A stretch of 34,908 bases of DNA from Paracoccaceae bacterium. GTDB taxonomy: Bacteria; Pseudomonadota; Alphaproteobacteria; Rhodobacterales; Rhodobacteraceae. The translations under genes and the position numbers were made by a program. Within the stretch, counting starts at the first letter, position 1, and each line of letters opens with the position of its first letter. Of the stretch, positions 26,324 through 34,908 are shown in pieces. Location of the stretch: assembly GCA_024226455.1 (NCBI GenBank), contig JAAELR010000119.1, forward strand, positions 1 through 34,908, in the 5' to 3' direction. A model generated the notes under the pieces. It saw only the letters and a list, made by a program, of their open reading frames with translations. It had not been told where the DNA came from and searched no databases.

Positions 26324-29300
26324 ATGCACCTGCTCGCCGCCACCCCCGGCGCCATCGACGACGGCACCGAACCGGTCGATCTGGGACAAACCCCGGCCGA
26401 AGTGATCTTCCTCTCCGCCGCCGACACAGAACTTGCCGCGCTCTCCGAGGCGCGCGCCGAGATGTCCGATCCGCCAACCCTGCGGCTGGCCAGCCTGAAC
26501 CACCTGCGCCACCCGATGTCGGTCGATCTGCATATCGAAAACTGCGCCACGAGGTCGAAACTGGTCATCGCCCGGGTGCTCGGCGGAACCGGCTACTGGC
26601 GCTACGGGGCAGAGCAATACGCCGCCCACCTCGACGTCGCCGGCGTACCGCTGGCCCTGTTGCCCGGCGACGACAGGCCCGACCCAGAGCTGCGCCGCCT
26701 CTCCACCGTCGCGCCCGAAGACTACGACGCGCTCTGGTCCTGTCTGGTCGAGGGCGGCCCTGCCAACAGCGCCAGTTTCCTGCGCCATGCGCAATTGATG
26801 CTCGCCCCGGCGGATGCCCGACAGAAGTCCGACGTTGGTCCGACGCAAGTCCGACCGCTTCTCAGGGCCGGTGTCTACTGGCCCGGCACCGGCATTTGCG
26901 ACCTTGAAACCGCGCGGGCGGCATGGTCCGAAAACGCCCCCGTGGTGCCCATCGTCTTCTACCGCGCCCTGGTCCAGGGCGCCGGGCTGAACCCGATCAA
27001 CCGGCTGACCAGGGCGCTTTTACGCCAGGACCTTAACCCACTACCCATCTTCGTCGCCTCGCTGAAAGACCCGGTCAGCGCCGCCACACTGGCGCGGCTT
27101 TTCGCCAGCGCGCCGCCCTCGGCGATCCTGAACTGCACCAGCTTCGCCGTCGCTTCGCCCCACGCTGACGCCGCGGTGGAAAACCCTTTGAATTGCGACA
27201 CTTCCAACGCTGCCCCGGTGTTTCAGGTGGTGCTGTCGGCGTCCTCCGAAGAGGCGTGGGACAAGGGCCTCACCGGCCTCTCGGCCCGCGACATTGCGAT
27301 GAACGTGGCCCTGCCGGAGGTCGATGGCCGCATCCTCACGCGCGCCATCTCGTTCAAGGGAGAGGCGTTTTTCGACGAGGCCACCGAATGCCCCATCGCC
27401 GCCTACCGCGCCCGCGGCGACCGCATCGATTTCGTGGCCCGGCTGGCCGGCAACTGGGCCCGCCTGCGCCACACACCGCCTGTGGACCGCAAGGTCGCCC
27501 TGGTACTGGCCAACTACCCCAACAAGGACGGACGACTGGCCAACGGCGTCGGCCTCGACACCCCCGCCTCCACGGTCAACACTCTGAAACTGCTGAAAGA
27601 AAACGGCTATACCGTACGCAACGAGCCGCCCGACTCCGGCGCCCTCATGGCACGGATCATGGCAGGACCAACCAACTGGCTCACCGACCGGGCCCACCGA
27701 ACCGGCGGCGTCGAGCTGATGATGTCAGACTATCAGATCGACTATGGCCAGCTGCCATGGGAGGTGCGTCAACAGGTCGAGGAACGATGGGGCAGGCCCG
27801 AATCCGATCCGTTCTTTCAGCCCGGGCAAACCGATTGCGGGTGCTTCAAACTCTCGATCCTCGAATTCGGCAACGTCGTCGTCGGACTGCAACCGGCCCG
27901 CGGCTACAATATCGACCCGACCCAGACCTACCATTCCCCCGATCTGGTGCCGCCGCACAACTATCTCGCCTTCTATTTCTGGCTGCGCCACCAGCACCGG
28001 GCCCACGCCATTGTCCACATGGGCAAACACGGCAATCTCGAATGGCTGCCCGGCAAGTCGCTGGCGCTGTCACAGACCTGCCTGCCAGAGGTGGTGCTGG
28101 GCCCGCTGCCGCATATCTACCCGTTCATCGTCAACGACCCCGGCGAGGGCACGCAAGCCAAGCGCCGCACACAGGCGGTGATCGTCGACCACCTGACTCC
28201 GCCACTGACCCGGGCGGAAACCTACGGGGTCCTCAAGGACCTTGAGGCGCTGGTCGACGAGTATTTCGAAGCCGCCGGCGTCGATCCCCGCCGCATCGCC
28301 CATCTGCGCCGCGAGATCCTTTCGCTCACCGCCGCCACCGGGCTCGACACCGACGTAGGGATGACCGGCGAGGATGAGGAAACCGATCTGGCCAAACTCG
28401 ACGCCTATCTTTGCGAACTCAAGGAATCGCAGATCCGCGACGGGCTGCACATAGTCGGCACCTCGCCCACGGGCGATCAGGCAAGCGACCTGGCCATCGC
28501 GCTGGCCCGCGCCCCGCGCGGCGACGGCAAGGGAAAGAACGCCTCGCTGCTGCGCGCCATGGCCGGTGATCTCAGCCTTTCGATCGATCCCCTCGACTGC
28601 GACATGGCCGCGCCGGCGCCGGAAAAACCGGGCCAACTGACCGATCTCTCCCACGATCTCTGGCGCAGCAACGGCGACACGGTCGAACGCCTTGAACTCC
28701 TTGCGCAAGAGGTTCTAAGGGACGGTGGGCGGGGCGATACGCGCCTTGGCGCGGGAGCGTCGTCCGTCGTCGCAGAGATCGAAGACAGCCTCGCCCCCGC
28801 CATCGCCGCCTGCGGCCCGGCCGAGGGGGCGGGTCTCCTCACCGCCCTTTCAGGGCAGTTCGTCGACCCGGGACCGTCCGGCGCGCCAACGCGCGGACGA
28901 CCGGACACCCTGCCCACGGGGCGCAATTTCTACAGCGTCGACAGCCGCGCCGTGCCGACAAGAACCGCATGGGCCCTCGGCTGGAAGTCTGCCAGCCTGC
29001 TGATCGACAAGCACCTGCAGACCCATGGCGACTGGCCGCGAACTCTGCTGCTGACCGCATGGGGCACGGCCAACATGCGCACCGGCGGCGACGATATCGC
29101 CCAATGCCTCGCCCTGATGGGCGTCAAACCGCAATGGGACGCGCTCAGCCGCCGCGTCACAGGGTTCGAGATCATCCCCGCCACCGCCCTCGGCCGGCCC
29201 CGCGTCGATGTCACCCTGCGGGTCAGCGGCTTTTTCCGCGATGCCTTTCCAAGCCAGATGGCTCTGGTCGATAGCGCCGCCCGCGCCGTGATGCAGCTGG

Positions 29301-30055
29301 ACGAGCCCCAAGACATCAACCCCGCCGCCGCCCGCGCGCGCGCCGAAGGCTCTACCGCGCGGGTCTTCGGCAGCAAGCCGGGCGCCTATGGCGCCGGGCT
29401 GCAAGCGATGATCGACGAACGGCTCTGGGCCGACAAGGCCGACCTGGCAGAGGCCTATCTGCAATGGGGCAGCTATGCCTATACAGCCGGCGAAGAGGGG
29501 CGTCAGGACCGGCAAGCGTTCGAGACCCGCCTGGGCCAGACAGAGGCCATCGTCCAGAACCAGGACAACAGAGAGCACGACCTGCTCGACTCAGACGATT
29601 ACTACCAGTTCGAGGGTGGCGCCGCGGCGGCGGTGGCCACGCTGCAGGGGCGCGACCGGCCCGTCTATCACAACGACCATTCCCGCCCCGAACGCCCCGT
29701 CATCCGCACGCTGGACGACGAGATCGGGCGCGTGGTGCGGTCCCGTGTGGTCAACCCCAAATGGATCGACGGCATCAAGCGGCACGGCTACAAGGGCGCC
29801 TTCGAGATCGCCGCCACGGTCGATTACCTTTTCGCCTTCGCCGCCACCACCGGCGCCGTGCGCGGGCATCATTTCGATCTGGTCGAGGCTGCCTTTCTGG
29901 AAGACGACGCCACCCGCGAGTTCATCGAGACCCATAACGCCCCCGCCCTGCGCGAGATCGCCGAGCGGCTGGCCGAAGCTATCGACCGCGGGCTCTGGAG
30001 CCCACGCTCCAACTCCGCCCGGGCGCGGATCGACGGGCTCAGAAAATCCTCTTGA
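26324..30055 (+). CDS. cobN: Cobaltochelatase large subunit CobN
   Basis: The 1243-residue protein is the large subunit of the aerobic ATP-dependent cobaltochelatase CobNST, which inserts cobalt into hydrogenobyrinic acid a,c-diamide. It aligns by eye with the CobN/ChlH/BchH family: an N-terminal domain (about 1-200), then the conserved core with VALVLANYPNKDGRLANGVGLDTPAST, PPHNYLAFYFWLR, AIVHMGKHGNLEWLPGKSLALS, HIYPFIVNDPGEGTQAKRR, and the C-terminal region with NPKWIDGIKRHGYKGAFEIAATVDYLFAFAATT. The start ATG 26324 follows GAGG at seven bases. CobS and CobT are not in the window. A short in-frame repeat lies at 26827-26855. The 3' end overlaps the opposing gene by 17 bases. Confidence 0.95.
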   Translation: MHLLAATPGAIDDGTEPVDLGQTPAEVIFLSAADTELAALSEARAEMSDPPTLRLASLNHLRHPMSVDLHIENCATRSKLVIARVLGGTGYWRYGAEQYAAHLDVAGVPLALLPGDDRPDPELRRLSTVAPEDYDALWSCLVEGGPANSASFLRHAQLMLAPADARQKSDVGPTQVRPLLRAGVYWPGTGICDLETARAAWSENAPVVPIVFYRALVQGAGLNPINRLTRALLRQDLNPLPIFVASLKDPVSAATLARLFASAPPSAILNCTSFAVASPHADAAVENPLNCDTSNAAPVFQVVLSASSEEAWDKGLTGLSARDIAMNVALPEVDGRILTRAISFKGEAFFDEATECPIAAYRARGDRIDFVARLAGNWARLRHTPPVDRKVALVLANYPNKDGRLANGVGLDTPASTVNTLKLLKENGYTVRNEPPDSGALMARIMAGPTNWLTDRAHRTGGVELMMSDYQIDYGQLPWEVRQQVEERWGRPESDPFFQPGQTDCGCFKLSILEFGNVVVGLQPARGYNIDPTQTYHSPDLVPPHNYLAFYFWLRHQHRAHAIVHMGKHGNLEWLPGKSLALSQTCLPEVVLGPLPHIYPFIVNDPGEGTQAKRRTQAVIVDHLTPPLTRAETYGVLKDLEALVDEYFEAAGVDPRRIAHLRREILSLTAATGLDTDVGMTGEDEETDLAKLDAYLCELKESQIRDGLHIVGTSPTGDQASDLAIALARAPRGDGKGKNASLLRAMAGDLSLSIDPLDCDMAAPAPEKPGQLTDLSHDLWRSNGDTVERLELLAQEVLRDGGRGDTRLGAGASSVVAEIEDSLAPAIAACGPAEGAGLLTALSGQFVDPGPSGAPTRGRPDTLPTGRNFYSVDSRAVPTRTAWALGWKSASLLIDKHLQTHGDWPRTLLLTAWGTANMRTGGDDIAQCLALMGVKPQWDALSRRVTGFEIIPATALGRPRVDVTLRVSGFFRDAFPSQMALVDSAARAVMQLDEPQDINPAAARARAEGSTARVFGSKPGAYGAGLQAMIDERLWADKADLAEAYLQWGSYAYTAGEEGRQDRQAFETRLGQTEAIVQNQDNREHDLLDSDDYYQFEGGAAAAVATLQGRDRPVYHNDHSRPERPVIRTLDDEIGRVVRSRVVNPKWIDGIKRHGYKGAFEIAATVDYLFAFAATTGAVRGHHFDLVEAAFLEDDATREFIETHNAPALREIAERLAEAIDRGLWSPRSNSARARIDGLRKSS
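26825..26857 (+). repeat. Three imperfect 11-base tandem repeats inside cobN
   Basis: The word GTCCGAC recurs at 26827-26833, 26838-26844 and 26849-26855, with a period of 11 bases. Three units make 33 bases, so the cobN frame is kept and 11 residues (KSDVGPTQVRP and surroundings) are encoded. It lies in the less conserved N-terminal part of the protein and could be a replication-slippage product. Confidence 0.6.
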
Positions 30056-30497
30056 GCCCTTCCATTAGCCAAGTGAACCACTCCGCCGTACCTTGCGCAA
30101 TACGCAGATAGATCGAAATCGCGACCTGGTTCGCGGTCAGCCAAGCAAAGATCGCACTCGCGGCAACGCCCGCCAAGATCGCCTCGGTGTGGCGATTGCC
30201 GACCAGCCTTCTGAATTTCCGGCCAATCGTCCCGAGAATGTTCCACACGGCGCCAGAGGCGACCTTTTCGCCCAGTTCCGCCGCTTCGCCCTTGCCCTCT
30301 GCGGCCTGCGCGTTGTCGCTGAGTGCGGCCTGATCGTCGGGGTCCAGAACCTCGTCGCGGCCCTGAAACGCGTCGATGACGGCGCGGGCTGCCTGGCGTT
30401 CCTCGGGGCGGCGGGTGCCGTCCAGATACTGGCGCGCCTTGGCCTCGATCTCTGCCGCCTCGGGCAGCGACAGCCAGAACGGCCCGTGGGTCAGCAT
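30039..30497 (-). CDS. C-terminal membrane-anchor fragment of the LRR protein, or small coupled membrane protein
   Basis: The 152-residue frame starts MLTHGPFWLSLPEAAEIEAKARQYLDG and continues with a charged helical part (REERQAARAVIDAFQGRDEVLDPDDQAALSDNAQAAEGKG is its style), then a C-terminal hydrophobic segment (AILAGVAASAIFAWLTANQVAISIYL, about residues 107-132). The ATG overlaps the stop of the LRR frame in TGATG, which could allow coupled translation. However, reading this frame upstream of the ATG gives ADALADL, which continues naturally from the LRR protein. One frame change near 30518-30522 would make a single protein of about 440 residues. It is probably the tail of a split gene, though an independent small protein cannot be excluded. 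Confidence 0.6.
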   Translation of the reverse strand: MLTHGPFWLSLPEAAEIEAKARQYLDGTRRPEERQAARAVIDAFQGRDEVLDPDDQAALSDNAQAAEGKGEAAELGEKVASGAVWNILGTIGRKFRRLVGNRHTEAILAGVAASAIFAWLTANQVAISIYLRIAQGTAEWFTWLMEGLKRIF

Positions 30498-31345
30498 CAG
30501 ATCGGCCAGCGCATCGGCCCCGCCTCTCCGGGCAGCATGCGGTTGAACTCACCCGCCCGGTCGGCGGCCTGATGGCCCTGCAGGGCCTGACGCAGGGTGT
30601 TGGCGGCGGAGAACAGAAGGTCGAGCCGGATGTCGGGAACCGGGCGGTCGAGCCGGTCGCAATAGCGTGCCGCCGTCCCCGACAGCCGCTGATGCTGGTT
30701 GGAACCCTCCAGCGCGCCGATCAGGGCGGCGGCCTTGTGGGTCAGCTCTGCGCGCAGAGCCTCCAACTCTGCCGCCGCCGCCCCGGCATGTACGGGGTCG
30801 GATGTGACCGGGCCATCATCGGGCAGGTGATAGCTGCCGCCGACGGGCCGGTCCGGCGGCGGATCGGTGGGCGCGGGGTATTTGCCGCGCAGCCAGGCAA
30901 ACAGCTTTTTGGTGCGCTCGCCGCCGTTGTGCTGCCGATAGATCTGCGCCAGCTCCGGGTTTTGCAGCGCCGGTCTGCCAACCAGCCAGATCTCGCCCCA
31001 TTGACCGCCGGGGCACAGAAACCCCCTGACCCGCGACAGCCCTGCCAGCCCGGTTTCGCCGACCTGCGTGCGCTGGAGGTCGAGCAACTGCAACCCGACC
31101 AGGCCCGACAGCGCCGAAACACCGGCATCGCCGACCTGCGTACCGTCGAGGTCCAGCCGGGTCAGGCGGGTCAGGTCGGCGAGTTCCGGCGGCAGGCGGG
31201 TCAGCGCCGGCAGTTGCTGCCAGACCTGATCGGTGGCCGAGAACTTCCCACCGAAATTCAGATACGTCGCGCCCTCTGCCCCGGCGCGGGCGATTGCGGC
31301 ACTGGCGCTTGCATAGGCCTGCTCTGCTGTCATTTCCTCTGCCAT
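30497..31345 (-). CDS. Leucine-rich-repeat domain protein, probably truncated by a frame change
   Basis: The 282-residue protein has a short LRR region: LPPELADLTRLTRLDLDGTQVGDAGVSALSGLVGLQLLDLQRTQVGETGL (about residues 51-100), with two LxxLxLxxTQV repeats. It is followed by a region rich in Ala, Arg and Pro (about 110-190) and a helical part. No signal peptide is seen. Similar proteins in this group, as I remember them, are one chain that ends in a hydrophobic segment; here that segment is in the next frame (30039-30497). The last residues, GPMRWPI, look like out-of-frame sequence. Function is unknown; LRRs commonly bind proteins. ATG 31345 is used; ATG 31333 is possible. Confidence 0.65.
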   Translation of the reverse strand: MAEEMTAEQAYASASAAIARAGAEGATYLNFGGKFSATDQVWQQLPALTRLPPELADLTRLTRLDLDGTQVGDAGVSALSGLVGLQLLDLQRTQVGETGLAGLSRVRGFLCPGGQWGEIWLVGRPALQNPELAQIYRQHNGGERTKKLFAWLRGKYPAPTDPPPDRPVGGSYHLPDDGPVTSDPVHAGAAAAELEALRAELTHKAAALIGALEGSNQHQRLSGTAARYCDRLDRPVPDIRLDLLFSAANTLRQALQGHQAADRAGEFNRMLPGEAGPMRWPI

Positions 31346-31419
31346 GCCACAAGAGATGGGGGTCTAGCGCCGTGGTCGCAAGGGAAATCCGGGATGCGGC
31401 GGCGCGTCGCTGTCCGCGA

Positions 31420-33456
31420 TCAGCGGGCCTTTAGCTCTGCCGACAATGCGAAGGGCGCCGGTTTGCCGGTCAGCCGGGCGCGGTAGACGGCCATGCTCTC
31501 TGCGACGCGCATCACATAGTTGCGGGTCTCGCGGAACGGGATGTGTTCGATCCAGTCGATGGCATCGACGCCCGGGGTTCGCAGGTCGCCGAAGGTTTCG
31601 ATCCAGCGCCGGGCGCGGTGCGGCCCGGCGTTGTAGCCCACCGAGACAAGCACGATGTTGCTGCCGAACTCGTCGATCAGATGCGCCAGATAGGCGCTGC
31701 CCAGCGTGGCGTTATAGACCGGGTCGGTGATCAGGCGCGACTTGGCATAGGGCAGGCCCAGCTTGGCGGCCATCTGTTTGGCGGTGCCGGGCATCAGCTG
31801 CATCAGCCCGCGGGCACCGGCGCCGCTGACGGCGGCGGCGAAGAACTCGCTTTCGCGCCGGGCGATGGACAGGGCCAGTTCCCGGGGCACCGGCAGCGTT
31901 TCGGGGCCGAGGCTGGTCAGCGGATAATAGGCCCGGTGCGCCACGGTGCCCTCGCGCGCCACCTTCTTGGCCACGCGCACGGCAAGATACGGGTCGCCCA
32001 GCGACAGGGCGAAGTCGGCCAGCGCCACCAGTTCGCCCGGATCGGCGGTTTCGGCCAGATGCCGCAGGAAACGGCTGGTCTCCCAGTCCTGCCCGGCCTT
32101 GTCGAAGAGCCGCGCCGCCTTGAACACCGCGCTTTGCGAGAACCCGGTGCCGCGCCAGGTGGCAAAGCCTGTGCGCCCGGTCAGCGCCGGGGTCATGGCC
32201 ACGCCCGCGCGTTCGGCGGCAAGCTGGCCATAGAAACTGGTCTGATAGAGCGCCGCATCGCGCCAGGCAGCCTGTGCGGCCTCTGCGTCGCCCAGCGCGT
32301 CATGGGCGCGGCCCTGCCAGTATCCGGCGCGGCCCAGGCTGATCGGGGTATAGACGGCGGTGCGGAAGCGTTCGAAATGCTCCAGCGCGCGGGCCGGGTT
32401 CTTGAGGTAGCGCAGCGCCAGATAGCCGGAAAGCCATTCCAGATCGGCAAAGTCCGAGCCCGGCTGCAGGAAATGCGTCGAGGCCAGATCATAGGCCCGC
32501 TGCCCGTTGCCGGCGCGCATTTCCTGACGCGCCAGAATGCGGCGCCAGTCGGCCCAGGCCTCGGGGCGGCCCAGCGATGCGGCGCTGACCGAGCGCAGCA
32601 GTATGATGTCGGCGGCCTTGCCGCGCTGGCGCATGGCGATCTGCCAGCCCATACGGTCACGCGCCAGCCCCGGATCATCGGCCAGAGCGTCGGGCACCGC
32701 CCGGATCAGCCGGTCGACCTTGCCAGAGCCACGCTGCAACGCCAGCCGCGCCTCGGCCAGCTTGCGATGCGCGTCATCCACCCGGGGCAGCATGCGGCGG
32801 GCAAAGGCGATATCCTCACCCCACAGCGCCAGATCCAGCCGGGCGGCGTGGAACGACGCAACCACCGGACCGTGCGCCTGCAATATCGCGGTCTCTGCCG
32901 AGGCGGTCATCTTCAGGGTCTTCCAGACCCGCACCAATTCGGCCCGCGCTTTTGCCTCTTCGCCCAGCGCCGCATAGGCTTGCGACAGGCGCAGCGCACC
33001 CCGGCCCGTCTGCGGCGGCTGCGGTTTGAAATAGGCGATGACGTGCACAAAGGCGGACCCTTCGGGGATCGACGCCTCGCCCTTCCTGCGCAGCAGCTTC
33101 AGCCCCGGCCAGTCGCCGTTATTGTCCAGAAACACCCGGTATTCGGCAAAGCTGCCCTTGCCCGCACGCAGGCGCTGCCACTCGATGATATTGGCGGCCA
33201 CCGCGCCGTCGCTGCGCGCCAGCTTGCCGGCGTGATCCCAGTCGCCGCGCCGCGCCGCCGCCAGCGCCAGCCGCAACTCGTGCCCGGTCAGCAGGTTCGC
33301 GGGCCGCGGTACCGGCGTTTTCGAGCTTAGCACCAGCGTGCCGGACACCGCGGCGTCCCGGTCGGGACGCGGCACCGGACGCATGATCTGCGCCGCCGCG
33401 GCCTGCGCGGCCAGACCGAGACCCAGACAAAAAACAACAAACCTGGCCGCCCGCAT
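31420..33456 (-). CDS. Soluble lytic murein transglycosylase (SLT family), exported
   Basis: The 678-residue protein starts with a signal peptide ([23 protein letters not shown]) and so acts in the periplasm. A long alpha-helical superhelix region (about 60-500), as in Slt70, precedes the catalytic SLT domain (about 515-650). The catalytic glutamate is likely E535 in [10 protein letters not shown], followed by [60 protein letters not shown]. It cleaves peptidoglycan glycan strands to form 1,6-anhydro ends. The start has AGGA four to five bases upstream. It diverges from dapA with about 150 bases between the two starts. Members are housekeeping enzymes, and nothing suggests a phage or secretion-system role here. 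Confidence 0.93.
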   Translation of the reverse strand: MRAARFVVFCLGLGLAAQAAAAQIMRPVPRPDRDAAVSGTLVLSSKTPVPRPANLLTGHELRLALAAARRGDWDHAGKLARSDGAVAANIIEWQRLRAGKGSFAEYRVFLDNNGDWPGLKLLRRKGEASIPEGSAFVHVIAYFKPQPPQTGRGALRLSQAYAALGEEAKARAELVRVWKTLKMTASAETAILQAHGPVVASFHAARLDLALWGEDIAFARRMLPRVDDAHRKLAEARLALQRGSGKVDRLIRAVPDALADDPGLARDRMGWQIAMRQRGKAADIILLRSVSAASLGRPEAWADWRRILARQEMRAGNGQRAYDLASTHFLQPGSDFADLEWLSGYLALRYLKNPARALEHFERFRTAVYTPISLGRAGYWQGRAHDALGDAEAAQAAWRDAALYQTSFYGQLAAERAGVAMTPALTGRTGFATWRGTGFSQSAVFKAARLFDKAGQDWETSRFLRHLAETADPGELVALADFALSLGDPYLAVRVAKKVAREGTVAHRAYYPLTSLGPETLPVPRELALSIARRESEFFAAAVSGAGARGLMQLMPGTAKQMAAKLGLPYAKSRLITDPVYNATLGSAYLAHLIDEFGSNIVLVSVGYNAGPHRARRWIETFGDLRTPGVDAIDWIEHIPFRETRNYVMRVAESMAVYRARLTGKPAPFALSAELKAR

Positions 33457-33609
33457 GAAATCCTGCCCTTGACGCTTTGCAGGCCACAGGGTAGCGGGCC
33501 AGGGGTCCGAGTGAAATACAAAAACTTGGCAACCCTGCGGGCACTGGCCGGTGTCCGCCTATTTTGTGGCCCGGGTCACGGGGTTCGGCCGAATGAAAAG
33601 GAGCGCATC

Positions 33610-34485
33610 ATGATCAAGGGATCTCTCACAGCCCTGGTGACGCCGTTCAAGGACGGCGAACTGGATCTGGATGCGCTCAAACGTCTGGTCGACTGGCAAA
33701 TCGAAAGCGGCACCGACGGGCTGGTACCGGTGGGCACCACCGGCGAAAGCCCGGCGCTGAGCCGCGAGGAACACGATCTGGTGGTCGAAACGGTGGTGCA
33801 GGCGGCGGCGGGCCGGGTACCGGTGGTGGCCGGTGCGGGCAGCAACAACACCGCGGAATCGGTGCGCCTGGCGCAGGCCGCCGAAAAGGCCGGCGCCGAC
33901 GCGGTGCTGGTGGTGACGCCCTACTATAACAAGCCGTCCCAGGCCGGGATGATCGCGCATTTCACCGCCGTTCACGATGCCATCGGGATCCCGATCATCA
34001 TCTACAACATCCCGCCGCGCTCGGTGGTGGACATGAGCCCCGAAACCATGGGCGAACTGGCGAAACTGCCGCGCATCGCCGGGGTCAAGGACGCCACCGG
34101 CGATTTGGCGCGGGTGTCGTTGCAGCGTATGACCTGCGGGCAGAATTTCATCCAGGTCTCGGGCGAGGATGCCACGGCGCACGGGTTCAACGCCCAAGGC
34201 GGAACGGGATGTATCTCTGTCACCGCCAATGTGGCGCCCGCGCTTTGTGCCCAGCTGCAGGATGCCTGCGCCGCCGGCGACTATGCCAAGGCGCTGGAAC
34301 TGCAGGATCGCCTGATGCCGCTGCACAAGGCGATCTTCACAGAGCCGGGGCTGGTTGGCGCCAAATACGGCCTGTCGCTGCTGGACCGCTGCAAGGCCGA
34401 CACCCGCCTGCCGCTCAGCCCGCTGACCGAGGCAACGCAAACTCTGGTGCGCGACGCGATGATACATGCGGGGTTGCTGAACTGA
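33610..34485 (+). CDS. dapA: 4-hydroxy-tetrahydrodipicolinate synthase DapA
   Basis: The 291-residue protein condenses pyruvate with aspartate semialdehyde, the first committed step to lysine and diaminopimelate. It is an aldolase-type barrel of normal length. The catalytic residues can be placed: T43-T44 in GTTGES, Y105-Y106 in YYNKPSQ, Y132 in IIYNIPPRS, and the Schiff-base lysine K160 in GVKDATGD. The frame is open 47 codons upstream, but ATG 33610 follows AAAAGGAG with good spacing and starts the family-typical [13 protein letters not shown]. It diverges from the lytic transglycosylase gene. No smpB, a common downstream neighbour in this group as I remember it, is present within the window. 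Confidence 0.96.
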   Translation: MIKGSLTALVTPFKDGELDLDALKRLVDWQIESGTDGLVPVGTTGESPALSREEHDLVVETVVQAAAGRVPVVAGAGSNNTAESVRLAQAAEKAGADAVLVVTPYYNKPSQAGMIAHFTAVHDAIGIPIIIYNIPPRSVVDMSPETMGELAKLPRIAGVKDATGDLARVSLQRMTCGQNFIQVSGEDATAHGFNAQGGTGCISVTANVAPALCAQLQDACAAGDYAKALELQDRLMPLHKAIFTEPGLVGAKYGLSLLDRCKADTRLPLSPLTEATQTLVRDAMIHAGLLN

Positions 34486-34867
34486 GCCTTCGGGATCACC
34501 GGGCGCAGACACGTGCAATGACAAGCCGCCGACGGGAGATTTCCCGCCGATGATACGCCTGTAGCTCAGTTAGCCCGCCTTGGCAAACTCTCAATAAAGC
34601 GACAGCTCTGGGGGCACCTCTGCCTAGAATTCGATAGTGAACGCATCGCCGGCCTCGGTGACAATACCGGGTCGGTTTTGAGTGACAGTGAATGCACGTG
34701 CGGAAACGGGATTCTCTATTTAAATTCCTAAAGGTATACTCCTGCGCCTGAATTGACCTGAAGATTGAGGGGATGTCCCGGGGTCTGTTGAAACTTTGAT
34801 TTTGGGTGGCGTTGCTTCCCCTGAGCCGTAGGCTCGGGGCGTTCAAACCAAGAGAGGAAGCAACACC
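34486..34867. other. Non-coding region after dapA with tRNA-like fragment
   Basis: These 382 bases contain a near-palindrome CGGGAGATTTCCCG (34533-34546) that may end dapA transcription, a tRNA-like word GCCTGTAGCTCAGTTAG (34557-34573) without the rest of a tRNA, and an AT-rich patch with TATACT at 34735-34740. They end in the hairpin leader of the following gene. A 116-codon minus-strand frame across the region has arginine- and histidine-rich composition and no ribosome binding site, and I do not accept it. Confidence 0.5.
34811..34864 (+). promoter_or_regulatory. Nested hairpin leader covering a ribosome binding site
   Basis: The outer arms GTTGCTTCC (34811-34819) and GGAAGCAAC (34856-34864) are perfect complements. 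Inside lies a second stem, CCCTGAGCC (34819-34827) with GGCTCGGGG (34831-34839), loop GTA, one T-G pair. The outer 3' arm includes the Shine-Dalgarno GAGGAAG and ends three bases before the ATG at 34868, so the folded leader would hide the translation start. Confidence 0.55.
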
Positions 34868-34908
34868 ATGAAGACAAATACCACATCCACCCTGGCGCTG
34901 GCCACGGC
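34868..34908 (+). CDS. Start of a probable exported protein (cut by window edge)
   Basis: Only 13 complete codons are visible: MKTNTTSTLALAT. The start has GAGGAAG at a suitable distance. The short charged start followed by small hydrophobic residues looks like the beginning of a signal peptide. The identity cannot be determined from this fragment. Confidence 0.45.
   Translation, partial: MKTNTTSTLALAT

Noticed and set aside
34557-34630. A complete tRNA gene
   Set aside because: Only the first 17 or so bases look like a tRNA. No anticodon arm or GGTTCGAATCC-type T-arm follows at the proper spacing.
34775-34810. Insertion-sequence end (GGGTCTGTTGAAACTTTG resembles some IS6-type ends)
   Set aside because: No matching opposite end, target duplication or transposase is in the window, and the gene that follows starts like a secreted protein.
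34496-34846. 116-codon minus-strand frame in the right-hand non-coding region
   Set aside because: It is Arg/His/Cys-rich without a domain or ribosome binding site, and it crosses the tRNA-like fragment and the hairpin leader.

Overview
The window looks like a chromosomal segment of a GC-rich alphaproteobacterium, most probably a member of the Rhodobacteraceae. This is inferred from the SMC N-terminus, the aerobic-pathway cobaltochelatase CobN behind a cobalamin riboswitch, the stand-alone MnmD, and an intergenic element resembling repeats I associate with Rhodobacterales genomes. No database search was possible, so genus and species are left open.

Layout. 1-402 (-): start of a secreted protein cut by the window edge. 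741-1550 (+): hot-dog-fold MaoC-type dehydratase. 1661-2701 (-) and 2756-3433 (+): an FAD oxidoreductase diverging from the methyltransferase MnmD; together they resemble the two halves of MnmC. 3430-4296 (+): an EamA transporter overlapping mnmD. 4423-17457 (+): a tightly packed glycogen operon, glgP-glgB-glgC-glgA-glgX-malQ-pgm, preceded by a LacI-type operator-like palindrome. 17480-20935 (-): smc, convergent with the operon and starting at TTG. 21238-23475 (+): a three-gene unit (RraA/HMG-aldolase-like protein, TetR regulator, CPBP membrane protease) with a TetR-type palindrome inside its apparent promoter. 23728-30055 (+): a cobalamin riboswitch followed by a lone CbiM-like permease, CobW, a GNAT acetyltransferase and CobN. 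30039-31345 (-): a leucine-rich-repeat protein that appears split into two frames. 31420-33456 (-): soluble lytic transglycosylase. 33610-34485 (+): dapA. 34486-34908: a non-coding stretch with a tRNA-like fragment and a hairpin leader that covers the ribosome binding site of a partial secreted-protein gene.

How the genes work together. The glycogen operon covers synthesis from glucose-1-phosphate (GlgC, GlgA, GlgB), breakdown (GlgP, GlgX, MalQ) and the link to glucose-6-phosphate (Pgm); four-base ATGA overlaps suggest translational coupling. The cobalt/B12 unit combines presumed cobalt uptake (CbiM), metal handling (CobW) and cobalt insertion (CobN) under B12 feedback. MnmD and the FAD enzyme probably act in sequence on the wobble uridine of tRNA. 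The rraA-tetR-CPBP unit is the most accessory-looking part: its first gene is visibly lower in GC than its neighbours.

The strongest candidates for something less described are the TetR-controlled rraA/CPBP unit, the CbiM-like permease without CbiN/Q/O, the split LRR gene, and the nested hairpin that covers a Shine-Dalgarno site at the right edge. None amounts to proof of a new system.
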